A DNA stretch of 64,000 nt from Qipengyuania sp. YIM B01966 (GTDB lineage: Bacteria > Pseudomonadota > Alphaproteobacteria > Sphingomonadales > Sphingomonadaceae). The stretch covers positions 1-64,000 of the forward strand of contig NZ_JADMNM010000008.1 of NCBI RefSeq assembly GCF_016461955.1, given 5' to 3'. Positions 55,467 to 64,000 of the stretch are shown one piece after another (the first letter of the stretch is position 1; each line of letters begins with the position of its first letter). The notes below the pieces were generated by a model. It saw nothing but the letters and a program-made list of their open reading frames with translations, had not been told where the DNA came from and searched no databases. The translations under genes were made by a program, and so were the position numbers.

Positions 55467-56471
55467 ATGAAACGGGGACTGATCGGGCGGCTGACCGCCG
55501 CATTGGCACTCGGCGCGGCGAGCATTGCCCCCGCGCACGCGCAGAGCGTCGAATCGCATTTCGACAACGTGCTGGGGAGCGAATTGCGCGCGCCGCGCGA
55601 TCTGACCGCGCGTTACGATACACCTCTGGCGCAGCGGGTGGCGATGCTCGCCGCCGGCGATCAGGGGCGGATCGGCGTGGCCGCGATCGACCTTACTTCG
55701 GGGCAGATGATCTCGATCCTCGGCGATCAGCGCTTCCCGATGGCCAGCACCAGCAAGATCGCCATCGCCGCGACCTTCATGGAAGGGGTCGAACAGGGCC
55801 GCTGGACGCTGTCGAGCGAATTTCCGCTGCTCATCCCGGTCCAGTCGCCGCGTTTTTCGAGCGCGCGGGCGCCGGTGCGGCCGGGCTCGTACATGACCGC
55901 TTACGACCTTATCGACCTGATGATCACCCGCAGCTCCAACCCTGCTACCGATGCGCTGCTGGCCGCGGTCGGCGGTCCGGCGGCAGTCAATGACTGGGCG
56001 CGGCGCAACGGGATCACCGATTTCACGCTGACCCGCGATATTGCCACCCTGGTGCGTGACGATGGCGAGGTCGATCCTGCCAACCGGATCGATATTCGCG
56101 ACAGCGCAACGCCGATGGCGATGGCGCAATTGCTGGCCGGGCTGCACCAGGGACGCTTCCTGTCGGCCCGCAGCCGGCAGGTGATCCTCGACGCGATGGA
56201 GCGCTGCAAGACCGGTACGCGCCGCATCCCGGCCCTGCTGCCGCTCACCGCGCGGGTCCAGCACAAGACCGGATCGCTCAACAACACGTCGAGCGACATC
56301 GGCATCTTCCGGCTGGCCGACGGGCGGCCGATCGCGGTGGCAATCTATGTTACCGGGCAGGGCACGCGGCTCAACCGCGAACGCCGCATCGCCGAAATTG
56401 CCCGCGGCATCTATGACGGCTATTCGACCTTCAGCGGCACCGGCGCCGCTTGGGTCCGCGCCAGCCAGTAA
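55467..56471 (+). CDS. Class A beta-lactamase-like secreted serine hydrolase
   Basis: This 334-aa protein has a signal peptide (to A-H-A-Q, about residue 26) and class A features: S-T-S-K (Ser94, Lys97), an S-S-N box at 156-158 in place of SDN, and K-T-G at 267-269. The omega-loop region reads D-I-A-T-L-V-R-D-D with no E-x-x-L-N, so the Glu166 base needed for fast deacylation appears missing or displaced. True carbapenem or penicillin hydrolysis is therefore doubtful; a DD-peptidase or penicillin-binding role is possible. It diverges from the phosphotransferase gene. Confidence 0.85.
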   Translation: MKRGLIGRLTAALALGAASIAPAHAQSVESHFDNVLGSELRAPRDLTARYDTPLAQRVAMLAAGDQGRIGVAAIDLTSGQMISILGDQRFPMASTSKIAIAATFMEGVEQGRWTLSSEFPLLIPVQSPRFSSARAPVRPGSYMTAYDLIDLMITRSSNPATDALLAAVGGPAAVNDWARRNGITDFTLTRDIATLVRDDGEVDPANRIDIRDSATPMAMAQLLAGLHQGRFLSARSRQVILDAMERCKTGTRRIPALLPLTARVQHKTGSLNNTSSDIGIFRLADGRPIAVAIYVTGQGTRLNRERRIAEIARGIYDGYSTFSGTGAAWVRASQ

Positions 56472-56492
56472 GGTCGCCGCCCGCTTCCCAAC

Positions 56493-56528
56493 AAAAAGGG
56501 GCGGCACCTCGCGGTACCGCCCCTCTTT
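56493..56528. terminator. Bidirectional terminator between convergent genes
   Basis: AGGGGCGG (56497-56504) pairs with CCGCCCCT (56517-56524), with A5 before and T4 after, so it can serve both genes. Confidence 0.8.
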
Positions 56529-56550
56529 TGTAACTAACGCAAGCTGAGGA

Positions 56551-56856
56551 TTAGTCAGCCTTGGCTTCGGCCTTCGTTTCGTTCTGCAGTTCGGCTTCGG
56601 CAGCGGCCGCACCGGCCTGAGCAGCGTCGCCAGCGTTGGCGGCGGCAGTCGCGGTGGCGTCGGCAGCGTTCTCAACCGCAACGGCGGTGTCGGTGGCAGC
56701 TTCTTCAACCGCAGCGCCAGCAGCTTCGGCGTTCGCTTCGGTGTCGGCAGCAGCCGATTCAGCGGTTTCGGCAGCAGCGTTTTCGGTCTGCTCCGAGCAA
56801 GCGGCGAGGGTCAGGGCGCTGGCAGCGGCGGCAGCGGCAAGAACGATCTTACGCAT
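56551..56856 (-). CDS. Ala/Glu-rich lipoprotein
   Basis: A lipoprotein signal ends L-T-L-A-A-C. The mature 80 residues are almost entirely Ala, Glu, Asp, Asn and Thr, with a repeating A-x-E-A pattern typical of a long helix or disordered rod. It is likely an outer-membrane-tethered protein of unknown role, of the same general type as the lipoprotein at 40605. GAGGAC lies upstream of the ATG. Confidence 0.75.
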   Translation of the reverse strand: MRKIVLAAAAAASALTLAACSEQTENAAAETAESAAADTEANAEAAGAAVEEAATDTAVAVENAADATATAAANAGDAAQAGAAAAEAELQNETKAEAKAD

Positions 56857-57063
56857 AATATATGTGTCCTCGATCAGAGATCCGCAGCGGACCGTAGCCC
56901 GCTACGCGAAACCCCAAAGGTGGGCTTCTGATGGCTAAATAGTGGCAGCTTTGTGGCAGCGCAAGCGAATTGCGACCCGTTCCGCCACATTTTTACCTTA
57001 ATCTGTCCAATCAGGCGGTTAACGCGCATGACCGGGGCGGTCCAGCCTGCTAGCAGGCGGTCA

Positions 57064-59904
57064 ATGGCAGACAAGCAGCATCTCTATCTGGTGGACGGTT
57101 CGGCCTATATCTTCCGCGCCTATCACCGCCTTCCGCCGCTCACTAACCCCGAGGGTACCCCGGTCGGGGCGGTCTATGGCTATACCACCATGCTGTGGAA
57201 GCTGGCCGACGATCTCGACCAGGCCGACGGGCCGACGCATCTGGCGGTGATTCTCGACAAGGGAGCAACCAGCTTCCGCAACGCGCTATACGATCAGTAC
57301 AAGGCCAACCGGCCCGAACCGCCGGCCGATCTGGTGCCGCAATTCCCGCTGATCCGCGATGCCACCCGCGCCTTCAGCCTGCCCTGTATCGAGGAAGACA
57401 ATCTCGAGGCGGACGATCTGATCGCGTCTTATGCCCGCGAGGCGACGCGGATCGGCTGGGATGTGACCATCGTCAGTTCCGACAAGGATCTGATGCAGCT
57501 GGTCGGCCGCTGCAGTGAAGGCGGCGGCTGCATCGATATGCTCGACACGATGAAAAACCAGCGCATCGGCATCCCCGAGGTCGTCGAGAAGTTCGGGGTC
57601 GAACCCGATCTGGTGGGCGATGTGCTGGCGCTGATGGGCGACAGCGTCGATAATGTGCCGGGCATTTACGGCATCGGCCCCAAAACCGCCAGCAAGCTGA
57701 TCCAGGATCATGGCTCGCTCGTTGCGGCGCTCGATGCGGCCGAAGCGATGAAGCCCTCCAAGCTGCGCGACAGACTGATCGAAGGGCGCGAAATGGCGCT
57801 GCTCAGCCGCGAACTGGTCCAGCTCAAGGAAGATTGCGACCTGCCCGTCCCGCTCGCCGACATGAAGCTGGATGGCGTGCCACCCGAGCCGCTCGCCGGT
57901 TTCCTCACCCGCCATGGCTTCACCAGCCTGCTCAAGCGGCTGGAAGCGGGCAATGGCAGCCCGGAGCGGCGCACCGACCTCAACCCGGTGAAGCACGGTA
58001 CCCCCGGCGCGCCGGCCGGTCCCGGCGGCAACCGCCAGCCCCTCCCCGATATGCCGCCAGTCGATCGCAGCGTGTACGAGACTGTGACCGACGAGGATCG
58101 CCTACTCCACTGGAGCGCGCGGGCCTTTGCCGCGCGGCGAGTGGCGATCGATACCGAGACCAGCGCGCTCGACGCCATGCGGGCGGAGCTGACCGGGATC
58201 AGCCTCGCGCTCGGCCCGGGCGATGCCTGCTACATCCCGTTCGGCCATGGCGGCAGCGACCTCTTATCCGAACGCCCGCCGCAACTGTCGCTGGACCGCG
58301 CGCTCGAAATACTACGCCCGCTGCTCGAAGCGGACGAGGTGCTCAAGATCGGGCAGAACATCAAATACGACATCAACATCCTCGCCCGGCACGGCGTGAC
58401 CCTCGCCCCGGTCGATGACACGATGATCATCAGCTTCGCGCTCGATGCCGGCCGCAGCCTCGAGGGGATCGGCGGCGGACACGGGATGGACGAGCTGAGC
58501 GAGCGGCATCTTGGCCATACCACGCTGACCTTCAAGGATATCTGCGGCAGCGGCAGGAAGGCGATCGCGTTCGGCGAGGTGCCGCTCGACCGCGCGACCG
58601 AATATGCCGCCGAGGATGCCGAAGTGACCTGGCGGTTGCACCGGGTGCTCGCTCCGCGGCTGGCCGATGAGGGCGGCACGCGGGTCTATCAGCGCGTCGA
58701 CCGGCCATTGATCCCGGTGGTCGCCCAGATGGAGCGCCACGGCATCAAGGTCGACCGGGCGCGGCTCGGCAGCCTGTCCGACGAATTCGCCCGCGAAATA
58801 ACCCGCATCGAGCGCGAGGTGTGGGATTGCTGCGGGGTCGAATTCACCATCGGCAGCCCCAAGCAATTGGGCGACGTGCTCTTCGACAAGCTCGGCTACA
58901 AGGGCGGGCGCAAGGGCAAGAGCGGCCAATATTCGACCGATCAGGCGATCCTCGAAGGGCTCGCCGCGCAAGGGGCCGAGGTCGCGACCAAGGTGCTCGA
59001 ATGGCGCCAGCTGTCGAAACTCAAATCGACCTATACCGATGCGTTGCAGGCGGCGATCAACCCCGCGACGGGGCGCGTCCACACCAGCTACAGCCTGGTC
59101 GGCGCGCAGACCGGGCGGCTGTCCTCGACCGATCCCAACCTGCAGAACATCCCCATCCGCACCGAAATCGGGCGCCAGATCCGCGACGCCTTTGTGGCCG
59201 AGCCGGGCAATGTCCTGCTCGCCGCCGACTATTCGCAGATCGAACTGCGCCTCGCCGCGCACATGGCCGATGTGCCGCAGCTGAAAGAGGCTTTCGCCAG
59301 CGGCGAGGACATCCACGCGCGCACCGCGATGGAGATGTTCGGCCTGGTCGACCGCGACACGCGGGCGCGCGCCAAGACGGTCAATTTTGCGATCCTCTAC
59401 GGCATCAGCCGCTGGGGTCTGGGCGGGCGGCTGGGGATCGAGGCAGACGAGGCGCAGGCGATCATCGACACCTATTTCCAGCGCTTTCCCGGCATCCAGC
59501 ATTATATCCATGCGACGCTCGAAAGCGTGCGCGCGCGTGGCTATTCGGAGACTTTGTTCGGCCGCAAGACGTGGTTTCCGCGGATCAATTCGAAGAACCC
59601 CAACGAACGCGCAGGCAGCGAACGCGCGGCAATCAACGCCCCGATCCAGGGCACCAGCGCTGACATCATCAAGCGGGCCATGGCGCGGATGGGCCCTGCC
59701 CTCGCCGAAGCCGGATTGCGCCACGTGCGAATGCTGCTTCAGGTGCATGACGAACTGGTGTTCGAATTGCCCGAAGGCGATGTTGCCGCTGCCACGCCGG
59801 TGATCGAACAGGTCATGGCTGGCGCGGCATTGCCGGCCGTCACGCTCGACGTGCCGCTCGGTATCGATATCGGCACCGGAGCCAGCTGGGGCGCCGCGCA
59901 TTGA
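57064..59904 (+). CDS. polA: DNA polymerase I
   Basis: This 946-aa enzyme has all three domains. The 5' nuclease region opens L-V-D-G-S-A-Y. The proofreading domain keeps its acidic set (V-A-I-D-T-E-T and A-E-D-A-E-V-T). The polymerase has motif A at Asp722 in A-D-Y-S-Q-I-E-L-R, motif B R-A-K-T-V-N-F-A-I-L-Y-G, and motif C at Asp896 in V-H-D-E-L-V-F. It removes RNA primers and fills repair gaps. I use the ATG at 57064. Its stop overlaps the downstream kinase start (TTGA). Confidence 0.98.
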   Translation: MADKQHLYLVDGSAYIFRAYHRLPPLTNPEGTPVGAVYGYTTMLWKLADDLDQADGPTHLAVILDKGATSFRNALYDQYKANRPEPPADLVPQFPLIRDATRAFSLPCIEEDNLEADDLIASYAREATRIGWDVTIVSSDKDLMQLVGRCSEGGGCIDMLDTMKNQRIGIPEVVEKFGVEPDLVGDVLALMGDSVDNVPGIYGIGPKTASKLIQDHGSLVAALDAAEAMKPSKLRDRLIEGREMALLSRELVQLKEDCDLPVPLADMKLDGVPPEPLAGFLTRHGFTSLLKRLEAGNGSPERRTDLNPVKHGTPGAPAGPGGNRQPLPDMPPVDRSVYETVTDEDRLLHWSARAFAARRVAIDTETSALDAMRAELTGISLALGPGDACYIPFGHGGSDLLSERPPQLSLDRALEILRPLLEADEVLKIGQNIKYDINILARHGVTLAPVDDTMIISFALDAGRSLEGIGGGHGMDELSERHLGHTTLTFKDICGSGRKAIAFGEVPLDRATEYAAEDAEVTWRLHRVLAPRLADEGGTRVYQRVDRPLIPVVAQMERHGIKVDRARLGSLSDEFAREITRIEREVWDCCGVEFTIGSPKQLGDVLFDKLGYKGGRKGKSGQYSTDQAILEGLAAQGAEVATKVLEWRQLSKLKSTYTDALQAAINPATGRVHTSYSLVGAQTGRLSSTDPNLQNIPIRTEIGRQIRDAFVAEPGNVLLAADYSQIELRLAAHMADVPQLKEAFASGEDIHARTAMEMFGLVDRDTRARAKTVNFAILYGISRWGLGGRLGIEADEAQAIIDTYFQRFPGIQHYIHATLESVRARGYSETLFGRKTWFPRINSKNPNERAGSERAAINAPIQGTSADIIKRAMARMGPALAEAGLRHVRMLLQVHDELVFELPEGDVAAATPVIEQVMAGAALPAVTLDVPLGIDIGTGASWGAAH

Positions 59905-61193
59905 GCGGGCTGCCGCAATCTGCCCAGAGCAGCGCCCCCGCCCGGCGCCGGACCCTGTGGTTGATGGGCGCAACGCTGCTCACCATCGCCGCGTCGCTGG
60001 CGGTCGCGATGATCCTGATCTTCCGCACCGTCGAGGCAGAGCGCAGCGAACGCGCGCAGGTCGATCGCACCATCGCGATCCTCACGGAATTGCGCACCAT
60101 CAGTCAGGCCGCGATCAATGCGGAAACCGGACAGCGCGGATATATGCTGACGCTCGACCGCGCCTATCTCGAACCGTTCCACATCGGCCGCCAGCAATTC
60201 GGCCCGGCGGTCACGCGGCTGCGCAACCATCTGCGGCCGGTAGCTACCGAAGAGCAGCGCGCACTGCTTGACCGGATCGAACGCGAAGGGGGACGCAAGT
60301 TTGCCGATCTCGACGCGAGCGTCGCGCTGGTGCGCGATGGCCGTCTGATGGAGGCGCAACGCGGCCTGCTGACCGACGAAGGGCAGGCTGCGATGGTTCG
60401 CCTGCGCGATGCGGTCGCCCGGTTGGAGCGAATCGAGAACGACGTGCTCGACAGCGCGATCGCCGACGCCGACGGTGCGGAGGACATGCTGCTACCCCTG
60501 CTTGCCGCAGTCAGCCTGTTGATCGTCGTGGCGATGGTCTTCGGCTTCCTGATGATCGTGCGTACTGCGGGGGCGGAGGCTGCAGCAGCCCATGCTGCCG
60601 AATTGGAGGAGGCGCGCGACCGCGCCGATCTGCTTGCCCGCGAGCTCAATCACCGGGTCAAGAACCTCTTCGCGGTGATCCTTGCCATCGTTCGCATGAG
60701 CGCCCGCGACAAGCCCGAGGCAAAGCCGACCGTGGAGGCCATCGCTGAGCGGATTCACGCGCTGCTCAATGCGCACGAGGTAACCCAGGCTACCGGCGCC
60801 AAACAGGTCGCCTCTCTCGGTGCCTTGCTCGACAAGACGCTCGCCCCCTACCGCTCGGCCACAGCGCGCGCTGCCCTCAGCGGTCCGGAGGTTACGCTGA
60901 CCAACCAGCAGATCACGCCGCTGGGTTTGGTGCTCCACGAGTTGGCGACCAATGCGGTCAAATATGGATGCTGGGCCAAGGGGCGCGCGCTGGCGGTCGA
61001 CTGGCAGGTCGAGAACGGCATGCTTGCGCTTACCTGGCGCGAGGAATGCCCCGGCCTTCCTGCGGAGCCCGAACGGCAGGGGTTCGGCAGCCTGATGATG
61101 ACCAGTGCGGCCCGGCAGTTGCGCGGCACCGTAGAGCGGCGCTTCACCCCCGAGGGTGTCGAAGTCGATATCGCCTTCCCGCTGGCCAGCTGA
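59901..61193 (+). CDS. CHASE3-containing HWE/HisKA_2-type sensor histidine kinase
   Basis: A first membrane helix (about residues 18-40) precedes a periplasmic CHASE3-like domain with A-I-N-A-E-T-G-Q-R-G-Y. A second helix follows (about 195-217). The cytoplasmic kinase has a HisKA_2 start with phosphoacceptor His251 in E-L-N-H-R-V-K-N and N-box H-E-L-A-T-N-A-V-K-Y. HWE/HisKA_2 kinases feed response regulators or general-stress PhyR pathways in alphaproteobacteria; no response regulator is adjacent. The start is a TTG overlapping the polA TGA. Confidence 0.92.
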   Translation: MSGLPQSAQSSAPARRRTLWLMGATLLTIAASLAVAMILIFRTVEAERSERAQVDRTIAILTELRTISQAAINAETGQRGYMLTLDRAYLEPFHIGRQQFGPAVTRLRNHLRPVATEEQRALLDRIEREGGRKFADLDASVALVRDGRLMEAQRGLLTDEGQAAMVRLRDAVARLERIENDVLDSAIADADGAEDMLLPLLAAVSLLIVVAMVFGFLMIVRTAGAEAAAAHAAELEEARDRADLLARELNHRVKNLFAVILAIVRMSARDKPEAKPTVEAIAERIHALLNAHEVTQATGAKQVASLGALLDKTLAPYRSATARAALSGPEVTLTNQQITPLGLVLHELATNAVKYGCWAKGRALAVDWQVENGMLALTWREECPGLPAEPERQGFGSLMMTSAARQLRGTVERRFTPEGVEVDIAFPLAS

Positions 61194-61241
61194 GCGGCGC
61201 CATTGCCACGCCCCGGCACTTTTCCTAAGCCGCCCATACCC

Positions 61242-62279
61242 ATGCCGCTCGACATCCTGCCCCATCTCTCGCTGGACGAAATGCTCAGGGCTGCCGGGGG
61301 CGTCGCACTCGCGCTTGCGCTGGGTGGAGTGGCGCACAGGATTCTGTTTGCCGTGCTCGGCCGGCTTGCGCGCCTCTCGGCGAGCGACGCCGACGACCTC
61401 GCGCTAGACCGCATCCGGCAGCCGGCGCTGCTGCTGATGCTGGCACTTGCGTTCGCGCTCGCCGCCCCGCTCTCCCCGCTGCTGGAACAGGCACGCGAAC
61501 TGGCCGGCCCCTTCATAATCCCCGCGCTGGTCGGGTGGATTGCGCTCAATCTGGTGCGCGCGGGGGCCATCGCGCTCGAGCGGCAGGCTCAACTGGCCGA
61601 CGATCCGGCCGCGCTGCGCAGCCGGCATACGCGGATCGCGATCTTTTCCCGCACGGCAGCGGCGGCGATCGTGGTAGTGACGGCCGGGCTCTTGCTCCTC
61701 CGGATCCCCGGTGTGCGCGAAGTCGGGGTGACGCTGGTCGCCTCGGCCGGGCTCGCCGCACTGGCGGTGGGCGCAGCAGCCCAGCCGGCGCTGAAATCGC
61801 TGGTTGCGGGCCTGCAGATGGCGCTGACCGAACCGGTCCGCATCGGCGACCAGGTGGTGGTCGACGGGCATACCGGACGGGTCGAGGACATCCGCATGAG
61901 CTATGTCGTGATCCGGACCTGGGACGAGCGCGCCGTGGTCGTCCCGACCAGTTTTTTCATCGACCGTTCCTTCGAGAATTGGTCACGCAAGAACGAGGTG
62001 CTGAGCGGGGCGGTATTCCTCTATCTCGATCCCGTCGCAAAGATTGCGGCGATCCGTAAGGAAGCCGAGCGCTATATCGCCACGCGCCCCGAATGGGACG
62101 GCCGCACCGCCAGCGTCCACATGACCGACGCCAAGAGCGATTATGTCGAATTACGCATCGCGATGAGTTCGCACGCGATAAGCCAGCTGTTCACTTTGCG
62201 CGCCGCCGTGCGCGAACACATGATCGGCTGGCTGCGCGATGCCCAGCCCGAGGCGCTGATCCACCGGACCAGCGCCTGA
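61242..62279 (+). CDS. MscS-family mechanosensitive channel
   Basis: This 345-aa membrane protein has several N-terminal helices and the pore helix A-G-L-A-A-L-A-V-G-A-A-A-Q. The MscS cytoplasmic beta domain follows, with I-G-D-Q-V-V-V-D-G-H-T-G-R-V-E-D-I and V-V-V-P-T-S-F-F-I-D. It should release ions under membrane tension. The ATG at 61242 is used. It lies 48 bp beyond the kinase gene on the same strand and may be cotranscribed. Confidence 0.93.
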   Translation: MPLDILPHLSLDEMLRAAGGVALALALGGVAHRILFAVLGRLARLSASDADDLALDRIRQPALLLMLALAFALAAPLSPLLEQARELAGPFIIPALVGWIALNLVRAGAIALERQAQLADDPAALRSRHTRIAIFSRTAAAAIVVVTAGLLLLRIPGVREVGVTLVASAGLAALAVGAAAQPALKSLVAGLQMALTEPVRIGDQVVVDGHTGRVEDIRMSYVVIRTWDERAVVVPTSFFIDRSFENWSRKNEVLSGAVFLYLDPVAKIAAIRKEAERYIATRPEWDGRTASVHMTDAKSDYVELRIAMSSHAISQLFTLRAAVREHMIGWLRDAQPEALIHRTSA

Positions 62280-62306
62280 CTGCATAGCGACAGTGCGCGC
62301 CGGACG

Positions 62307-64000
62307 TCAGGAATGCTTGCGCTCGCGCGACGGGGCGACCATCCCTTCCTGGATAAAGCCGATCTGGCGCACCTCCATCGCCCGCGCCTTCAACTCGCCG
62401 CGCATCTTTTCATATTCCTCGGCCATCTTGGGCGTCACCGTGGCGCGCGAATCCGCCAGCGCGGCGGTAAAGTCGGCCGCCGTCACCTCGGTCACCTCGC
62501 TGCCGCCGCGATGGATCGCGTTGAGACCCGCGCGGCGGACCACGTCCTCCAGATCGGCGCCGGTGAAGCGTTCGGTTTCGGCCGCGATCCTGGCCAGATC
62601 GACATCTTTGGCCAGCGGCATCTTGCGCGTGTGAATGCCGAGAATATGTTCGCGCCCGGCGGCATCGGGCGGGCCGACATAGACCAGTTCGTCAAACCGC
62701 CCCGGCCGCAGCAGCGCCGGATCGACCAGCGTCGGCCGGTTGGTCGCACCGATCACCACCACCGATTGCAGTTCTTCGAGCCCGTCCATTTCGGCAAGGA
62801 TGGTGTTGACCACCCGTCCGGTCACTTGCGGTTCGCCCTGCCCGCTGCCGCGCGCGGGAACGAGGCTGTCGATCTCGTCGATGAACAGCACGCACGGCGC
62901 CACCGCGCGGGCGCGCTGGAACATCCGCGCGATCTGTTGCTCGCTCTCGCCATACCATTTGCTGAGCAGGTCCGAGCTTTTCATCGAGATGAAATTGGCC
63001 TCGGCCTCCTTGGCGACAGCCTTGGCCAGCAGCGTCTTACCGGTGCCGGGCGGGCCGTAGAGCAGGAACCCCTTGGCCGGGCGGATACCAAGCCGGCGGA
63101 AGGCCTCGGGGTTCTTGAGCGGCAGTTCGACCCCTTCCTTGAGCTTGCCGGTCGCTTCGCCGAGGCCGCCAATATCCTCCCAGCCGATATCGGGCATTTC
63201 GACCATCACTTCGCGCATAGCGGATGGCTGAATGCGCTTGGCGGCGGTGAGGAAATCCTCGCGCGTCACTTGCAGCTCGTCGAGCACGTCTTGCGGGATG
63301 GTCCGTTCGTCGAGGTCGAGTTTCGGCATGATCCGCCGCACCGCCTCGATCGCAGCCTCGCGGGTCAGCGCGGCAAGGTCGGCCCCGACAAAGCCGTAGG
63401 TCATCCGCGCCAGTTCCTTGAGGTCGACCTTGTCGCCCAGCGGCATCCCGCGCGTATGAATGCCGAGGATTTCGCGCCGGCCGTTTTCATCGGGCACGCC
63501 GATCACGATCTCGCGGTCGAACCGGCCGGGCCGGCGCAGCGCCTCGTCGAGCGCATCGGGCCGATTGGTCGCGGCGATGACCACGAGGTTGGAGCGTGCC
63601 TCCAGCCCGTCCATCAGCGTCAGGAGCTGGGCGACCAGGCGCTTTTCGGCTTCGCCCGGCACCTGGCTGCGCTTGGGCGTGATCGAATCGATTTCGTCGA
63701 TGAAGATGATCGCCGGGGCCGCCTTGGCCGCCTGCTCGAACACTTCGCGCAATCGCTTTTCGCTCTCGCCATAGCCGGAGCCCATGATTTCAGGGCCATT
63801 GATGGTGAAGAATTCGGCATCGGACTCGTTAGCCACGGCCTGCGCCAACCGGGTCTTGCCGGTGCCCGGCGGGCCGTGCAGCAGCACCCCGCGCGGCGGA
63901 TCGACGCCCAGCCGGGTGAACAGTTCGGGAAAGCGCAAAGGCAGTTCGACCATCTCGCGCAATTGCTGGATAGTGTCGCCCATCCCGCCGACATCGTCAT
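62307..64000 (-). CDS. CDC48/VCP-like AAA ATPase (partial at the window edge)
   Basis: Two AAA domains are visible. Each has a Walker A G-P-P-G-T-G-K-T and a Walker B with F-I-D-E-I-D-S, and arginine-finger regions R-R-P-G-R-F-D and L-R-P-G-R-F-D follow. The 5' end and the N-terminal substrate domain lie beyond the right edge, and the frame stays open to base 64000. CDC48 proteins unfold or extract proteins from complexes; bacterial members are less studied than archaeal and eukaryotic ones. The C terminus ends E-R-K-H-S. Confidence 0.93.
   Translation of the reverse strand, partial: DDVGGMGDTIQQLREMVELPLRFPELFTRLGVDPPRGVLLHGPPGTGKTRLAQAVANESDAEFFTINGPEIMGSGYGESEKRLREVFEQAAKAAPAIIFIDEIDSITPKRSQVPGEAEKRLVAQLLTLMDGLEARSNLVVIAATNRPDALDEALRRPGRFDREIVIGVPDENGRREILGIHTRGMPLGDKVDLKELARMTYGFVGADLAALTREAAIEAVRRIMPKLDLDERTIPQDVLDELQVTREDFLTAAKRIQPSAMREVMVEMPDIGWEDIGGLGEATGKLKEGVELPLKNPEAFRRLGIRPAKGFLLYGPPGTGKTLLAKAVAKEAEANFISMKSSDLLSKWYGESEQQIARMFQRARAVAPCVLFIDEIDSLVPARGSGQGEPQVTGRVVNTILAEMDGLEELQSVVVIGATNRPTLVDPALLRPGRFDELVYVGPPDAAGREHILGIHTRKMPLAKDVDLARIAAETERFTGADLEDVVRRAGLNAIHRGGSEVTEVTAADFTAALADSRATVTPKMAEEYEKMRGELKARAMEVRQIGFIQEGMVAPSRERKHS

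Overview
The window is a GC-rich alphaproteobacterial chromosome segment, most likely from the order Sphingomonadales; the genus cannot be fixed from sequence alone. Pointers are a GapR/DUF2312 nucleoid protein, an NDUFA9-like protein, S46 and class A-like secreted enzymes, a large TonB-dependent receptor, a DUF2975/XRE pair, HrcA/CIRCE control of groESL, and dispersed palindromes of the kind common in sphingomonads. Nearly all genes are ordinary chromosomal ones. The exception is the left edge.

Region 1 (1-3421) is the end of an integrated element. A P4-type tyrosine integrase (1943-3157) lies beside a tRNA-Leu(CAG) gene (3335-3421), with repeats between them. The visible cargo is a three-gene, stop-start overlapping cassette: an HNH endonuclease-like protein, a protein I do not recognise, and a small MNT-type nucleotidyltransferase. 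This is the best candidate here for an undescribed (possibly defence) system.

Region 2 (3.5-17.2 kb) holds membrane, stress and envelope genes: NDUFA9-like protein, NfeD/paraslipin pair, exported dienelactone hydrolase, aldehyde dehydrogenase, a GS17M/CsbD-like stress protein, an OmpA-domain protein, nitronate monooxygenase, a secreted protein of unknown function, an S46 peptidase, purT, a degenerate GGDEF protein and a PilZ-XRE fusion.

Region 3 (17.2-30.5 kb) is metabolism and information processing: aspartate kinase diverging from ubiG; a tightly overlapping minus-strand run yebC-DUF3147-ruvC-arsC-like-GDPD in which ruvC appears to start with CTG; a CPBP protease; an SDR with a histone-H1-like tail; GapR; pyruvate kinase; an nnrD-histidine phosphatase pair; a cupin protein; gltX; and a lipoprotein.

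Region 4 (30.5-42.3 kb) is the RNA polymerase and ribosomal stalk locus in an unusual arrangement. rpoB-rpoC are on the minus strand with their own strong promoter, while rplJ-rplL lie 2.1 kb away on the plus strand. A small-peptide/DUF2975/XRE unit with a probable autoregulatory operator, and a lipoprotein gene, sit between them. A double palindrome separates rpoB from rpoC, and a mosaic of repeats follows rplL.

Region 5 (42.8-64 kb) contains a lipid-anchored cytochrome c, a PagL-like acyloxyacyl hydrolase, a MATE exporter, groES-groEL behind a CIRCE operator, YjbQ, an erythromycin-esterase gene broken by two frameshifts, a host-attachment-family protein, a TonB receptor, an acyl-CoA dehydrogenase/phosphotransferase pair, a class A beta-lactamase-like hydrolase, an Ala-rich lipoprotein, polA overlapping an HWE-type histidine kinase, a MscS-type channel and a CDC48-like AAA ATPase that runs off the right edge.
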